From the NCBI GenBank assembly GCA_009809945.1, contig WTPW01000086.1:172714-236713 (forward strand): 64,000 bases of DNA, written 5' to 3'. This document shows, piece by piece, positions 12,349-24,050 of the stretch. Position 1 is the first letter of the stretch. Each line of letters begins with the position of its first letter. The notes below the pieces were generated by a model. It searched no databases and was not told where the DNA came from. It saw only the letters and a program-made list of their open reading frames with translations. The position numbers and the translations under genes are program-made. This DNA is from Gigaspora margarita (Eukaryota; Glomeromycota; Glomeromycetes; Diversisporales; Gigasporaceae).

Positions 12349-12529
12349 AGCAAAAGCTAAAATTAATAAAAGTTGAAAATATATTTTAAATTTTATTACT
12401 GGAAAAGAATAATTTGATGAGTAAAAACATATATGAAACTTACTCCTGAAAACGTCTATTCACTTTACCTTTCTACCCATAAAAGCATCCAAATATCTAT
12501 TCACCTATCATCTATTATTACCCAACTAC

Positions 12530-12905
12530 TAGTAATTAATTATTCATTAGTAAAAACACAGAGAAAAACAATAAACAATAAATAAATAAATATAAAGAAA
12601 GCAAACCATTAAATAAAAAATAAAATAAAAAAAGAAAAAAAATTAAAAAATAAATAAATAAATAAATAAATTATTAAAAAAATAATAAAAAATTGTTAAA
12701 AAAGTATTAAAAAAATTGAAAAAAAAAACAAATAAAAAGTTTTAATAAACAAATAAAAAAATTATTAAAAATAATAAAAAAATTGTTAAAAAAGTATTAA
12801 GAAAAATCAGACAAAAATCAAATCAAAAAAGTTTTTAATAAACAAAAAAAAATTAAAAAAAATTAAAAGTTTAAAAAAAAACAAATAAAAAAATCGTTAA
12901 AAATC
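12530..12905. repeat. A-rich low-complexity block
   Basis: Iterated AAATAAAT, ATTGTTAAAAAAGTATTAAA and AAACAAATAAAAAGTTTTAAT units, with a local duplication of about 120 bases. It has no coding content. A similar but shorter block lies at 13755-13845. Confidence 0.7.
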
Positions 12906-13083
12906 ATTATTCTCGCTTGGATTTCATATTAAATTCTTTTTTTATTAGATATGAAGATACATGATAGGAGTAGTGATCTACTTCATTACTTTTTCTTCTG
13001 CTATTGTATATTGTGCTCTATATATATGTAAATATGCTCACATAATATAGCATAATTGATGATAAGGTATGAAGGTGTGGTTA

Positions 13084-13326
13084 TACATGCTAGCAAAACA
13101 TGGACAAATCCCAAATTCAAAAAAATCAATTGCTATTTGTAAAAGATTAAATCAAAAAAGTAGTCTTAAAATTTTGCAAATATATTATCTGTACTAATAA
13201 AAATATCTACTATTTGTTTAAACAAAGATTATTAAGAAAGTTTTTGAGAAATTAATTTGGAATGTATTTGGGATTTGGCGCGGGCAAATCCCAAACTATA
13301 GTAATTTGGGATTTTGCCAACATGTA
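13084..13326. mobile_element. MITE with TACATG...CAAATCCCAAATT termini
   Basis: The left end TACATGCTAGCAAAACATGG (then CAAATCCCAAATT) is matched in reverse at 13300-13326 (AATTTGGGATTTTGCCAACATGTA). The interior is AT-rich with no gene. It abuts the SINE-B copy that follows directly. Confidence 0.6.
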
Positions 13327-13330
13327 TAGG

Positions 13331-13700
13331 TGTGGTGCATTCTACTTTTGCAAGTTAGAGCCAACTCTTATTGTGTGATACCTTTAACTCAGTATATATG
13401 ACAATATAAAGTAGTGAGTTCGAGCTTACAGCATTTTCAACTCATTATGTATAACAACAAGCAGGGTGATAGGTGCAATGAGTGGGAGAGGGCAGGAGGA
13501 ATAGGAGCTAGATTATAATCAGGTATCAAAGAGAACAGGTGACAAGACAAGTAACGTAAAAAAGCACTAAGATTACCATTTACACCTATATGTATCTTTA
13601 TAATTCCTGTTGTATGAATACATTTCTATAATCTCTATTACATGCATTTTGTTGCATTCAATCATATGCACTTTTTCACATAAGCCTCGATTTCAAATAC
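13331..13700 (+). mobile_element. SINE-B, copy 1
   Basis: A segment with a B-box-like AGTTCGAGCTT at about 13417, followed by a body (GTGCAATGAGTGGGAGAGGG...TATCAAAGAGAACAGGTGAC...AAAAAAGCACTAAGATTACC). The body matches the minus-strand copy at 52395-52690 over about 280 bases. The A box is poorly preserved, so tRNA origin is likely but not proven. Confidence 0.65.
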
Positions 13701-13874
13701 AAATTAGATTATTCTTGTTATAATAGCCTTAGTGTAACTATTGTTAATGCATAGAGTTAAAAAAAAAAGTTTTTAAAAAAAAATAAAAAATAAAAAAATC
13801 ATTAAAAAGTTTTTAAAAAAAAGATATAAAAAAATTGAAAAATTGAATAGAAATCATGGGTATAGCATAGCATA

Positions 13875-13985
13875 CAGGTTTTGCAGGTACTAGTATGTGC
13901 TCTATTAAGCATAGTGCCAAATGTGGAATAGACACTATAGTTAAAATAATGCACATGCCAGCTTAGTACCTATGTACAAAACCTG
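13875..13985. mobile_element. Small MITE with CAGGTTTTG termini
   Basis: CAGGTTTTGCAGGTACTAGT...GTGC at the left is matched in reverse by GCACATGCC...AGTACCTATGTACAAAACCTG at the right, 111 bp in all. The interior is non-coding. Confidence 0.6.
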
Positions 13986-14435
13986 TTCAAATTTTTATAT
14001 ACGTGAGAAGTTTTTTTAAGAATATATGGTATTTTATTTAAAATTGATAATTTAATTATAAAATTTTATATAATATTTTTTTATACTTATACAAAAACAG
14101 CTGGGTCCTGGGTGCTGTGAACCTTAATATGTTAAAAGAACCAATTAATTTTCTTTGTGTGGCCTAAAATAAAAAAACAATACTAATAAAAAGTTATCTT
14201 ATTTATTTAAAAAATTTTTAATAGGTATATTTTGTTCTCCTGAACAACATTTATTATTGCACAAAAATGTTATTGTAAAAAGCAATTTTATTATTAAAAT
14301 CAGCCAACAAATTCTAAAAAAATAGTAATTATAATATAATTGTGATCATGTAGAAGTATTTTTAATATAAATAAACAGTATTATATTTTGCAGGATTATA
14401 TAGAGTTTGTGACTATATGGGAGAACAACTGTATA

Positions 14436-14591
14436 CTGTTAGCTCTTCCCAAACCAGTATGCATGGTGAACAGATTTTGTAACATTATAAACTATTAGAT
14501 TTATATATCAGATACCAACTTGGTAGATTAAGTTTTTTCAGATTTGACAGGTTATCAATTTTGACAGAATTGGTTTGGGGAGGGCCAACAG
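14436..14591. mobile_element. MITE family M2 (CTGTTRRMCYTYCCCAAACC termini), TA-flanked
   Basis: The left terminus CTGTTAGCTCTTCCCAAACC pairs with the right terminus, whose reverse complement is CTGTTGGCCCTCCCCAAACC. TA flanks both sides. The interior (GGTGAACAGATTTTGTAACA...AACTATTAGATTTATAT) is shared with the copies at 37.8-38.5 kb. A truncated end of another TA-type element (AGTTTGTGACTATATGGGAG) lies immediately upstream at 14404-14430 and resembles 26138-26178. Confidence 0.8.
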
Positions 14592-15469
14592 TATATAGGG
14601 GAGCCCATAGCAAATGGTGGCTTTAGGCCAACCAAACAGATTTTAAGATTTTATTTAATAAGTATCTAACTAATCATTATTTTTGTAAAAACAATTTCTA
14701 ATTATCAATAATATTAATAAAAAATATATAAATTTAGTTTAATCATCTTATACTACTATATAATTAGTAATCACATACTAAGTTTAGGGGATGGCTAAAG
14801 TCTTGTATCTCGTTAGGGTTCATTTTTGATGCATTTAAGGTTAACAGGTTATAAGATATCAAGAATACAATTTATACAATATGTAAATCAATATATGAAG
14901 GTACAAGGCTTTAGACGACCCCTAAGTTTAGTAATAAATTTCTCAAAATCATGTAATTTTCCTAAAACCACGTTTTGCTATGGTTCCTCATATATAAATT
15001 TAGCTAATAGTTTAACCTCTTCTTCTGCACTAATTTATTTAATAAGTTAGTCTCTTTTAGTTAAACAATAACCAATAAATATACTGATAATTTGCAAATT
15101 GAAGATTTTACTATATTTACTTACTCAATAATTTTTTTAATATACATATATGCAAATAAAAATTTTTTTATATACACTTATATGCAATTAATTAATTGTT
15201 TGTACAACTAAAACCTGTATATTACTTGCATTTGTGCAAGTAATTTTGAATCTAAATTTTAAACACTGCATATTAGCATATTTTTTTTTGTATTGTAGAT
15301 CACAGGTAGGTGATCATCACTATGGTTATGGTTAGCAATTTTCTTTATCACATAATATCTATTTACTATAGAGGCTTACCCCACTAGAACCTTGAACAAT
15401 CTATTTTAGCAAAATAAATATATAAAGTTTTTTAAAAGGAATTGCATGCTAAAATTTTGCAATTGATGT
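14592..15469. other. AT-rich spacer, nothing recognised
   Basis: The 74-codon frame at 14826-15050 has an ordinary composition but no family features, and it lies between repeats. The segment GGTGATCATCAC near 15307 is a short palindrome only. Confidence 0.35.
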
Positions 15470-17300
15470 GCTAGATTTGAAAAATGTGCAAAATAAATTT
15501 CAAAATATTTTAAAATATATTGTAAATTATTGTGAAATAGACCAAATAAAAAAATGCAACCCTCTATCTGATTATATCTTTCAGGGTTACAAAATGTAAC
15601 ATTTTACATATTATTATGTAAATCTGCAATAATTTACTATATTTTGCAATTATTTTGCAACATGTTACAATATTTCACAAAATTTCAAAATTTTTTTAAA
15701 AAATAAATAAATGATATACATATTTATTTATTATGCTTTTATAAGTTTTTGCAGGTTTTTATATAATTTGCAATATTTTGCAATTCAATTTATTTATTTA
15801 TTTATTATTATTATATATTACATTTCTCAATTAAATATACATTTTTAATTAATATTACAAATTTTATTATACATTCTTTACTGTATTATTTTTATATTAT
15901 TATATAATATTCTAAACTACTTTTGCACTTTATTGTATTTATTTCTATAAAAAAACTAGCCCACACACTTATTTTTGCTCACTTTGTAGTTAGCTATTAT
16001 TTTGTCTTTGTTTTAACTATTATATTTGCTTTGGCTATTTCTTTTGTTTGGCTATAACCTTCATTTTGCTCTTTTTTCTAAATACTTTCTAAAAATAGTA
16101 GAGAAGTAAAAAAATAAAAAAAAACATTTCTCAGAAGTTTGGTGTTTTTGCAAATTACTAAAAAATTTGGTTTTTTTTCAAAGTGCCAAAGAAGTTAGAA
16201 TTGGTGGTTTTAAAGTTAATGTTTTTGTAAAGTGCCAAAAAGTCAGATAATTTTTTTGTAAAGTGCTAAAGAAGTTAGAAGTAAATAAAATAAATAAAAA
16301 TTAAAATTAAGTAAAAAAAAAAACAAAAAAAAACAAAAAATATAAGCAAACTAAATAAAATAAATAAATAAAGCCCCAATCTTTATTTCTCTAAAGTAAG
16401 GTTCATGTTCTTGCATATTCAAAAATTGCCAAAAGCTGGGTTGATATTTGCAAATTGCTAAAAAAATCTCATTAGTTTTCTTGCAAAGGTCAGAAAGTAA
16501 GAGTAAGTATTGAGTTCTTACAAAATGTGAAAATAAAATAAATTAATAAAAAAATTTTTAAAAAAAACCAAATCCTAAAAAAACAAAAAATGTCAAATAA
16601 AAAATAACTAAAGTAAATATTGTGAAACTTGTGAAAACTTGTATTTAACTAAATTATTTCTCTAAAAAAGTGTTCTTTGAAATTTAGAAATTGCTAGAGA
16701 AATCAGTTGTGTGTTTTGCAAAGTATTAAAAGTTTGAGTTGACTTGCAAAATCAAAATGCTATTTTTACAAAGTGGTGAAAGGTTGTTGGTTTTTTGCAA
16801 TGGACTAGTTTCTTGTAAAGTGCCAAATAAAATAAAAAAATCAAAAAATAAATAAAAGAAAAACAAAATAAAACAAAAGAAAACAAAAAAACAATAAAAA
16901 CAAAAAAAAAACCAAAATAAAAAATGTAAAACTAAATAAAAGATCTAATTTATAAACAATAGATTTGATCTGATTTTGTAATTCAGAATTTCTAAATTAA
17001 TTTTAATACATTATACAAAATTTTGAAATATTTTAAAAATATAATCCAATGCACTCTTGGTATGACTAGGATACAAATCTACTAATCCAGGTTGGTTTTT
17101 TAGTTTTGAAATATTTCAAATTAAAATATTTGAAAAATATTTTAAAATCACTTTCAAAATATTTTGAAATCATTTTTGAAATATTTTAAAACCTGAAATA
17201 TTTCAAAATATATTGTGAAATATTTTGAAATATATTGTAATTTACAAAATCTTTAAAAGATTTGCAAATTTGCAAGATTTTTCAAAGATTTTAATACTAT
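15470..17300. repeat. Degenerate low-complexity/minisatellite block
   Basis: Three kinds of simple repeat are mixed here. TTTGAAATATTTTGAAATAT/TTGCAAAATATTT units lie at 15480-15700 and 17100-17280. Degenerate units of roughly 40 bases around TTTTGCAAAGTGCCAAAAAG lie at 16100-16270, 16430-16500 and 16670-16815. A-rich AAATAAAACAAAAA tracts lie between. No coding signal. Confidence 0.65.
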
Positions 17301-17837
17301 AAATTCACTAATGTATATAAGGCCATATTTGAAAACTTGCTAATATAGGTACATTTTTAAAAAAGGCAATATTTAGAATATAGATGTTGGGTAAAAATGT
17401 TATATTTGAAAATCACTAATTACTAATTAGAGTATATTTGAAATTATACTAATGGAATAATTTTTATAAATCTTATATTTGAAATATGTTAATAGAAAAT
17501 ATAAAAAAATTAGCTTTTTTTTTTATCCCTTAAACTGTATTCCAGGCAAATTTGCCTAGAATTTTTAGACATATTTACAATTTTTTAAATAAAATAAAAG
17601 TTTATTAAGAATATAGAGTATACTTTATTTATAAAATATTTTTTTTAAAATATATTTTATAAACTTTATTATAAAAATTTTTTAAAATTATTAATAAACT
17701 TTAAAGTAATAAAAAGTTTGAAATTTTCATTTAATAAAATTATTTATTTGTAAAGTTTGGTGTTCACCTCCATGAAGTGCTAAAAATATAATATTATAAA
17801 AAAAATATATATTTTAAAAGCCCTTCAGGAGTAGATT

Positions 17838-18290
17838 TTAGAAGAGTTGGATAAGAAAGGATTGCTCAAACTTTATATAAGTAAGAATATCAACTCCATT
17901 ATGTTGTTCAAGTCCTTTTGAAGCAAGTAATTGTAATTTTCTATTTAAAGTTTCATTAAAAAAATAAATTGCCTTTGGATTAAGAAGGTCAAGAAGTTTG
18001 GAAGCACAGAGTTTTCATTAAGATGCCTCCAAATGGTAGATGCACAATTTTCAAACTGATGATGCATAGTAAAAAGTTCTATCAATTTTTTTTATTGCAA
18101 CAATAAATTTGTATAGCTGATCCTCTAAAACATCTTTGTTATTAATTTTTCAATCTTTTCAATATCAACACAAAATATTTTAAGAGTATTAACCCATATT
18201 TTTTGTTGCATAGTGTGTTGCTTGAACTCTTTCTAAATTGCAAACTTGTTGAAGATCTTGAGCTATTGGTTCAGTATAAATAAATTTATA
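17838..18290 (-). pseudogene. Decayed C-terminal coding segment of an unrecognised protein
   Basis: Read on the minus strand, a first block gives PIAQDLQQVCNLERVQATHY near 18265-18210. After frameshifts a second gives HHQFENCASTIWRHLNENS near 18060-18005. A third frame gives NPKAIYFFNETLNRKLQLL, GLEQHNGVDILTYIKFEQSF and a TAA at 17838-17840. Three frames are needed to read it, so it is a pseudogene. The amino-acid texture is clearly protein-like, with W, H and C in plausible places. I do not know the family. Its position inside matching inverted termini suggests either a transposon-encoded protein or a captured host gene. Confidence 0.55.
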
Positions 18291-18380
18291 ATAAAGTAAA
18301 ATTAAATTAATATATTAAATTAGAATCGAAAAATAACTAAAATTTTATCTTTTGTTTTGGTATTAAATAAAATTGCAAAA

Positions 18381-18800
18381 GACCTCTGGGTTGATAGTAT
18401 TGCAGATATGCACCAAAATTGCAAATTGAAGGGTTGCCAGTTCTTAGTTTTCTAAAAGTGAGAAATAATATGAGCCAGCTAAATTAGGGAACTAAAATAC
18501 CACAGGAAGCAAGAGACCCAGGACTCAGCCCAACAAGCACTTAATTTGGGAAACCATTATTTCAAGAATTTGGGTTGCAGTTGTGGGCTGTGTTATAATC
18601 TCGATTTGGAATAACCAAAGTTATAAGATATAATATGAGGTCTATAAGTTCAGATTTAAATAATACTGCATGAACTTGTGGTACAAGTAGATTCAGATAG
18701 AGCCTGCAATAAATTTCTAACTACTCCAATAAGACATGCTGACAGGTTGCACATTGAGGTTATAGAACAAGCTGTATAATTGGCAGGCTTTATAGGTAAA
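18381..18800 (+). mobile_element. SINE-A, copy 2
   Basis: The head GACCTCTGGGTTGATAGTAT and GGTTGCCAGTTCTTAGTTT is a decayed version of the tRNA-like head. The body GGGAACTAAAATACCACAGG...AGACCCAGGACTCAGCC...AACCATTATTTCAA matches the copy at 40289-40834. Heavier decay than copy 1, with B box damaged. Confidence 0.7.
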
Positions 18801-19004
18801 ATATAAAAGCATAATTTGGGACATTTCTAACTATAAAAAAATTTACTAAATTAGTACTGGGAGATTGTTTAAGAGATAAAAAAAAATAATAAATAAATTG
18901 CAAAAAATTTAATTTGAATTAATATCTTTTTTTAAAAATTAAATATAATAAATAGTAACATTATAAAAAATAGATTAATAGTGATTGCTTGATAACATCG
19001 ATAT

Positions 19005-19128
19005 TGTGTAATATCTGTTTAGATTGCATAATGATCAGGTGCTAACATGTTATAATAGCAGCATAATGGTATCTGATTATTATACAACCTAAACTGATCT
19101 GATATTAGCTGCTGTGCACCCAATATCT
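19005..19128. mobile_element. Small foldback element
   Basis: ATCTGTTTAGATTGCATAAT...ATCAGGTGC pairs with TATCTGATTATTATACAACC...TAAACTGAT. The arms are about 35 bases around a loop at ACATGTTATAATAGCAGCAT. It sits near the right end of the 1.7-kb element and could be part of it. Confidence 0.45.
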
Positions 19129-19228
19129 TATAAAAATATAGGTTACAATATAATATAGTTTGATAGCCTAATTATAGAAAATATATGAAATTCCAGGAAA
19201 ATTTGCCTAAAGAACTGTTTAAAGGATA

Positions 19229-20225
19229 AGATATTAGTATATATAACTAATTAAAATATGAAAATTATTGTCACTAATAAATAATTAAAAAAAATTTAAA
19301 TATTATTAGTTTGAACAATTGCTAAACAGTTAGAAGTTGACAGATCTTCTATAAGTTGGGTTCTCAAACACTTTCAAGAAATATTTATTGAAAACTTTTA
19401 TGCTATTTTTAGGAAAGTTGTATTTACTAAACCTGAATAATACATCTTAAGACTTAATGAACTATATATCAACTTGGATATACAAATAAAAAAAGTAATA
19501 TTACATATATAGTATTTCTCTTTTTTTTTATTATAATATTAGTACCAATTTGTATAATATATTTATTATAAAAGTCTAATTTATTGTATATCCAGATCAT
19601 TTTTTATATTTCTTTCTAAGGTTTATTGGTTGACCAAAGCAGCTTTTCTATAAATTTTTATATAAATTAAATACATAAAATGTATTGCAATTAGTGTTGA
19701 AAATCTTATGTTCTCATGTTTTTATAAGAATATTACTTTTAATTTAAAAATATTTACAAACTTTAAGATTTCTCTATAAATTTTTTTTGAGAACATTAAG
19801 TATGAAAAATATGTTTTCTATATAAATATATAAAGTAATAAAATTTTTTTTATTATTATAGCAGTTTAAAATAATTAACTAAGTTTATTAAAAAATATTT
19901 AACAGGTAGTCACCTCTAAAGTAGTAAAAAAATTGCAAAACTTATAATAAACAAAAATAGAAATTCATATATTTTTTTTTATAGTCAGAAATCTAGCTTG
20001 CTTATATATAAAAGTTTTTTTTTATCATATAAACCTTCTTTTAGCTTCTAATAAAAATTGTAGAACTAATTTTCTGATTCTAATAGAAGTAATATCATTA
20101 AAATTGGTTTAATTGATTATAAGATATAAGTATGTTTTGATTTTTTACTATAGGGGTTTTTTTAAGAATAGTATCACCAAAATTTGCAAGCCGAATAGTA
20201 TCAATGTATAACAGCTAAAATTTAT
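19229..20225. other. AT-rich spacer with a decayed repeat fragment
   Basis: Mostly featureless. About 20030-20115 contains a fragment (AGCTTCTAATAAAAATTGTA...CATTAAAATTGG) of the arm sequence found in the large inverted-repeat element at 56739-57683. Confidence 0.4.
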
Positions 20226-20425
20226 ATCAATTACAATTTCCACTATTGATTTTTATTGATTTAGATAGTAATCAATTTTTATCAATTTAGATAGTGATCA
20301 ATTTTTATCAATTTAGAAGTAATCGATTTTTATCAATTTAAATAGTAATCAATTTTTATCAATTTAAATAATAATCAATATCATATCAATTAAGACTGAT
20401 TATTATCAATATTATTATCATATAA
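20226..20425 (+). repeat. Tandem repeat of about 28-30 bases (ATCAATTTTTATCAATTTAGATAGTA)
   Basis: Around six to seven units with the order AATAGTAATCAATTTTTATC and AATTTA. The ends decay into ATCAATATTATTATCA. Related ATCAATT/AATTGAT-rich sequence occurs at 23230-23400. Confidence 0.75.
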
Positions 20426-20564
20426 GTTATAACCAATTAAAATATAAGTATAACTTTTTATTTATTAAATTTTTTTATTTACAAATCTTTCGCTAAAAAC
20501 ATTTTTACATATTTATAAAATACATGTCCCATGACCTTATAACAAACCTAACTATTGGTTACAA

Positions 20565-22970
20565 ATACTCATTTCCTGGTACAAATTTAAGCTTCCTAAT
20601 GAAATACAAACTACAAAAGAAAGAATGTACTAAATAATGTAAGAAACAAAAAAAAATAGTAGAAAAAATAGAACTAGTATGTTCATTATACTAGCTTTGA
20701 TCAAGATCTTCATTCTTTGGTACCAATTCTTTCTTCCTAGTGAAGTACAAACTGCAATAAAAAGAGCATGTTAGTAACAAGAAAAAAATAACAAAGAAAA
20801 AAAAACTAGTACATTCATTATGTACTAGTCCAGCCCATGATCTTTGTTCTCAGCAACATTCCATATTTTTTGGCAAAGTATAACCTATAAGGAAAGTGTT
20901 AGTAAAATAATAAACAAAAACAATAATAAAAAAATAAAACTAGCATGTTCATTATACCAGCCTTGATCAAGATCTTTTTCTCTGGTACCAATTTATGCTT
21001 CTTAGTAAAATACAAACTGCAATGAAAAAGAACATATTAGAGATAAGAATGAAAGTAAGAAAAAAAACAAAAAAAATCTAGTATGTTCATTATGTACTGG
21101 TCCAGTTCAAGATCTTTGTTTTCAGCAACATACCACGTTTTCTAGCAAGAATGAAAGTAAGAAAAAAAAGAACTAGTATGTTCATTATATACTAGTCCAG
21201 CCCAAGATCTTTGTTCTCTAGTACCAATTTATGCTTTCTAGCAAAATACAAACTGCAATAAAAAGGAGCGTGTTAGTGACAAGAATAAAAGTAAAAAAAA
21301 AAAACAAAGAAAAAAACTAGTATGTTTGTTATGTACCAGTCTAGCCCAAGATCTTTGTTTTCAGCAATATTTCATATTTTCTAGCAAAGTACTAACCTAT
21401 AAGAAATGTGTTAGTAAAATAATAAACAAAAAAAATAGTGAAAAAAATAGAACTAGTACGTTTGTTATACTAGCCTTGATCAAGATCTTTGTTCTCTGGT
21501 GCCAATTTATGCTTCCTAGTGAAATACAAACTGCAATAAAAAAGAATGTGTTAGTGACAAGAATGAAAGTAAAAAAAAATGCAAAGAAAAAAAACTAGTA
21601 TATTCATTATGTATCGGTCCAGCCCAAGATCTTTGTTTTTAGCAACATTCCATATTTTTTAGCAAGAATTAAAGTAAGAAAAAAAAAACAAAGAAAAAAA
21701 AGAACTAGAATGTTCATTATGTACTGGTCTAGCCCAAGATCTTTGTTATCTGGTGCCAATTTACACTTCCTAGCGAAATACAAACTGCAATGAAAAAGAG
21801 CGTGTTAGTAACAAGAATAAAAGTAAAAAAAAAAAACAAAAAAAAAACTAGTACATTCATTATGTACTGGTCCAGCCCAAAAACTTTTTCTCAGCAACAT
21901 TTTACATTTTTTAGCAAAGTAAAACCTATAAGGAAAGTGTTAGTGAAATAATAAACAAAAAAAAATAGTAAAAAAAATAGAACTAGTACTTTCATTATAC
22001 TAGTCTTGATCAAGATCTTTGTTCTCTGGTGCCAATTTATTTTTCTAGCGAAATACAAACTGCAATAAAAAAGAACGTATTAGTGACAAGAATAAAAGTA
22101 AGAAAAAAAAACAAAGAAAAAAAGCTAGTATGTTCATTATGTACCAGTCCAGCCCAAGATTTTTGTTTTTAGCAACATTTCATGTTTTTAAGCAAGAATG
22201 AAAGTAAAAAAAAACAAAGAAAAAAAAGAACTAGTATGTTCATTATGTACCAGTTCAGTCCAAGATTTTTGTTCTCAGCAATATTTCACGTTTTCTGCAA
22301 AGTACTAACCTATAAGAAAAGTGTTAGTGAAATAATAAACAAAAAAAATAGTGAAAAAAATAGAACTGGTACATTCGTTATACTGGGTCCGTATAATTTC
22401 ACCAACAATCACTTCACCATATAATATTTTACTAACAAATATTCTTTAACAAGTTCATTTTACCAACAGTTTGTTTCACAAAGCTCATTTCACTGACAAG
22501 TTTTTTTTAAACAGCACACTAACTTTAACCCTAATTTTATCCTAACCCTACTCTGACCCTAATGACAATGTCCAGAATTACTTTATCAGTAAAATAAGCT
22601 TCAGTGAAATAAACTGTCAGTAAAATGAACTTGTCAGAGAATAATTTTTAGTGAAATGTTATGTTAGTGAAGTGATTATTAGCAAAATATTTGCTACCTG
22701 TTATACCAGCCTTGATCAAGATTTTTGTTTTCTGGTGCCAATTTACGCTTCTTAGCAAAATACAAACTGCAATGAAAAAGAATGTGTTAGTGACAAGAAT
22801 GAAAGTCAGGAAAAAAACAAAGAAAAAAAACTAGTATGTTCATTATGTACCAGTCCAGCCCAAGATCTTTGTTCTCAGCAATATTTCATGTTTTCTGACA
22901 AAGTACTAACCTATGAGGAAAGCATTAGTGAAATAATAAACAAAGAAAAATAGTGAAAAAAATTAAATTC
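20565..22970 (+). repeat. Satellite array of alternating 125-145-bp units
   Basis: Two related unit types alternate. Type A has CTTGATCAAGATCTTTGTTC, TGGTGCCAATTTATGCTTCC, GAAATACAAACTGCAAT and GTGTTAGTGACAAGAA. Type B has ATGTACTGGTCCAGCCCAAG, TTCTCAGCAACATT and AACCTATAAGGAAAGTGTTA. Both begin with AACTAGTATGTTCATTAT. The alternation gives a higher-order period of roughly 270 bases. The array is interrupted once by an inverted-repeat element at 22387-22690. Open frames here arise from the array itself. Confidence 0.85.
22387..22690. mobile_element. Foldback MITE nested in the satellite
   Basis: Arms of about 135 bases consist of short iterated TTTCACTGACA/TTTTACCAACA motifs in inverted orientation. 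The left arm runs CACCAACAATCACTTCACCA and the right arm contains TTAGTGAAGTGATTATTAGC. The centre has CTAACCCTAATTTTATCCTA. GTTATAC(T/C) is present on both sides, possibly a target duplication. Satellite sequence resumes in register after it. Confidence 0.75.
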
Positions 22971-23163
22971 TAAAAGAACAAAAAAAAAAGTTAAGTGAAA
23001 GTAGATTAGATTTAAAAACTTAAAAGTTCAAAGTAATAAATTATTAAATTTTAATTAAATAAATATGCATATTTTTTTCAATTAAATAAATCATTGAGTT
23101 AAAGCAGAAGATAAAGTAAAAGTAGATTATCTAGTACTATATAGATTATAAGTCTTAACATAG

Positions 23164-23948
23164 TGTTACAAAATGTAATGATAAAAAATGTAAATCCAAA
23201 AATTTTGCTAAGTCCAAAATTTAAATGATTGTAATGATTAATTTTGAATCAATTCAATAATAATCAATTGCAGATGTATAATGATTTATATCTGTTAATT
23301 GATAGTTATCAATTATTGATATCTATCATTTTACAACTGCACTATCAATTTATATTATTATATCTTAATCAATATATTGTTATAGAATAGTTTTAATAGT
23401 TTTGGTAGAAATTAGTTAGAAAATTAGAAATTAATAAGGAAATTTTGTAATAACTGTATTTAGAAATTGTAATATGCAAAACGATGCACAATGATGCATA
23501 GTAATGCATAGTGATGCATAGCGATGCATAGCGATGCATAATGGTGCATAGCGATGCATAGTGACGCATAACAACGCTTAGTAACGCTTAGCTCAATAGC
23601 TATATAAACCGTCAATATTTCTCTTAGTTTTAGATAGATCCAGAGTTCCAGACATTGTATTTTATATCTATCTTAATTCCTTTATCTCCTACCCATTATT
23701 ATTAATAAACTCTTGGGATTTCTAAGGAACAGACACCTTGGAATAGCCCTCTTGTTAAATTAATAAACTATCTATTATCCATTGTTGATTTATATCGAAC
23801 TGCCTTAAAGAAGTGTATAGTGTTCCTACAGACATAAAGGAAACTATACTTCCCTCTTGCACACCGCTTCACACCCACAAAAAGGGATCTCAGGAGCCAT
23901 GTGATTGTTACTTTACTAGATTTAAAGAAGGCATCCAGTACTGTAACA
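23164..23948. mobile_element. Candidate solo LTR (785 bp)
   Basis: It begins TGTTACA (23164-23170) and ends TGTAACA (23942-23948), a perfect 7-bp terminal inverted pair of the TG...CA type. Inside, in order, are a 10-bp tandem array (23481-23590), a TATA-like CTATATAAACCG (23610) and a polyadenylation-like ATTAATAAACTC (23700). After that comes unique sequence, as expected for U3-R-U5. Five-base flanks do not match well, and no paired LTR or gag/pol lies in the window, so a solo LTR is the best fit but unproven. Confidence 0.5.
23481..23590 (+). repeat. 10-bp tandem array, eleven units (RYGATGCATA)
   Basis: Eleven consecutive decamers run ACGATGCACA, ATGATGCATA, GTAATGCATA, GTGATGCATA, GCGATGCATA and so on to GTAACGCTTA. 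It lies just upstream of a TATA-like box inside the candidate LTR, the usual place for iterated U3 elements. It retains CpGs within CpG-poor surroundings. Confidence 0.9.
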
Positions 23949-24050
23949 ATATATCGTTTTTCATTATATATCAATGATTATTGGCTTAAAAAATTTTATG
24001 ATGTATAATAAATTTAAAAAAGTAAATATTTTAATTTTTAATAATCACAG

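Larger units (their letters stand above)
17524..19228. mobile_element. 1.7-kb element with inverted termini (TATCCYTTAAAC) and a decayed coding segment
   Basis: The left end TATCCCTTAAACTGTATTCC (then AGGCAAATTT) is matched in reverse at 19190-19228, whose complement begins TATCCTTTAAACAGTTCTTT (then AGGCAAATTT). Inside lie a minus-strand coding remnant (17838-18290) and a plus-strand SINE-A (18381-about 18800). The simplest reading is a once-autonomous DNA transposon, later hit by a SINE. Target-site duplication was not resolved. Confidence 0.5.

Noticed and set aside
21326..22424. 80-90-codon frames in the 20.6-23.0 kb array
   Set aside because: They are the same satellite unit read in one frame (VLTYKK, RTSTFVIL) with lysine-rich filler from A runs.
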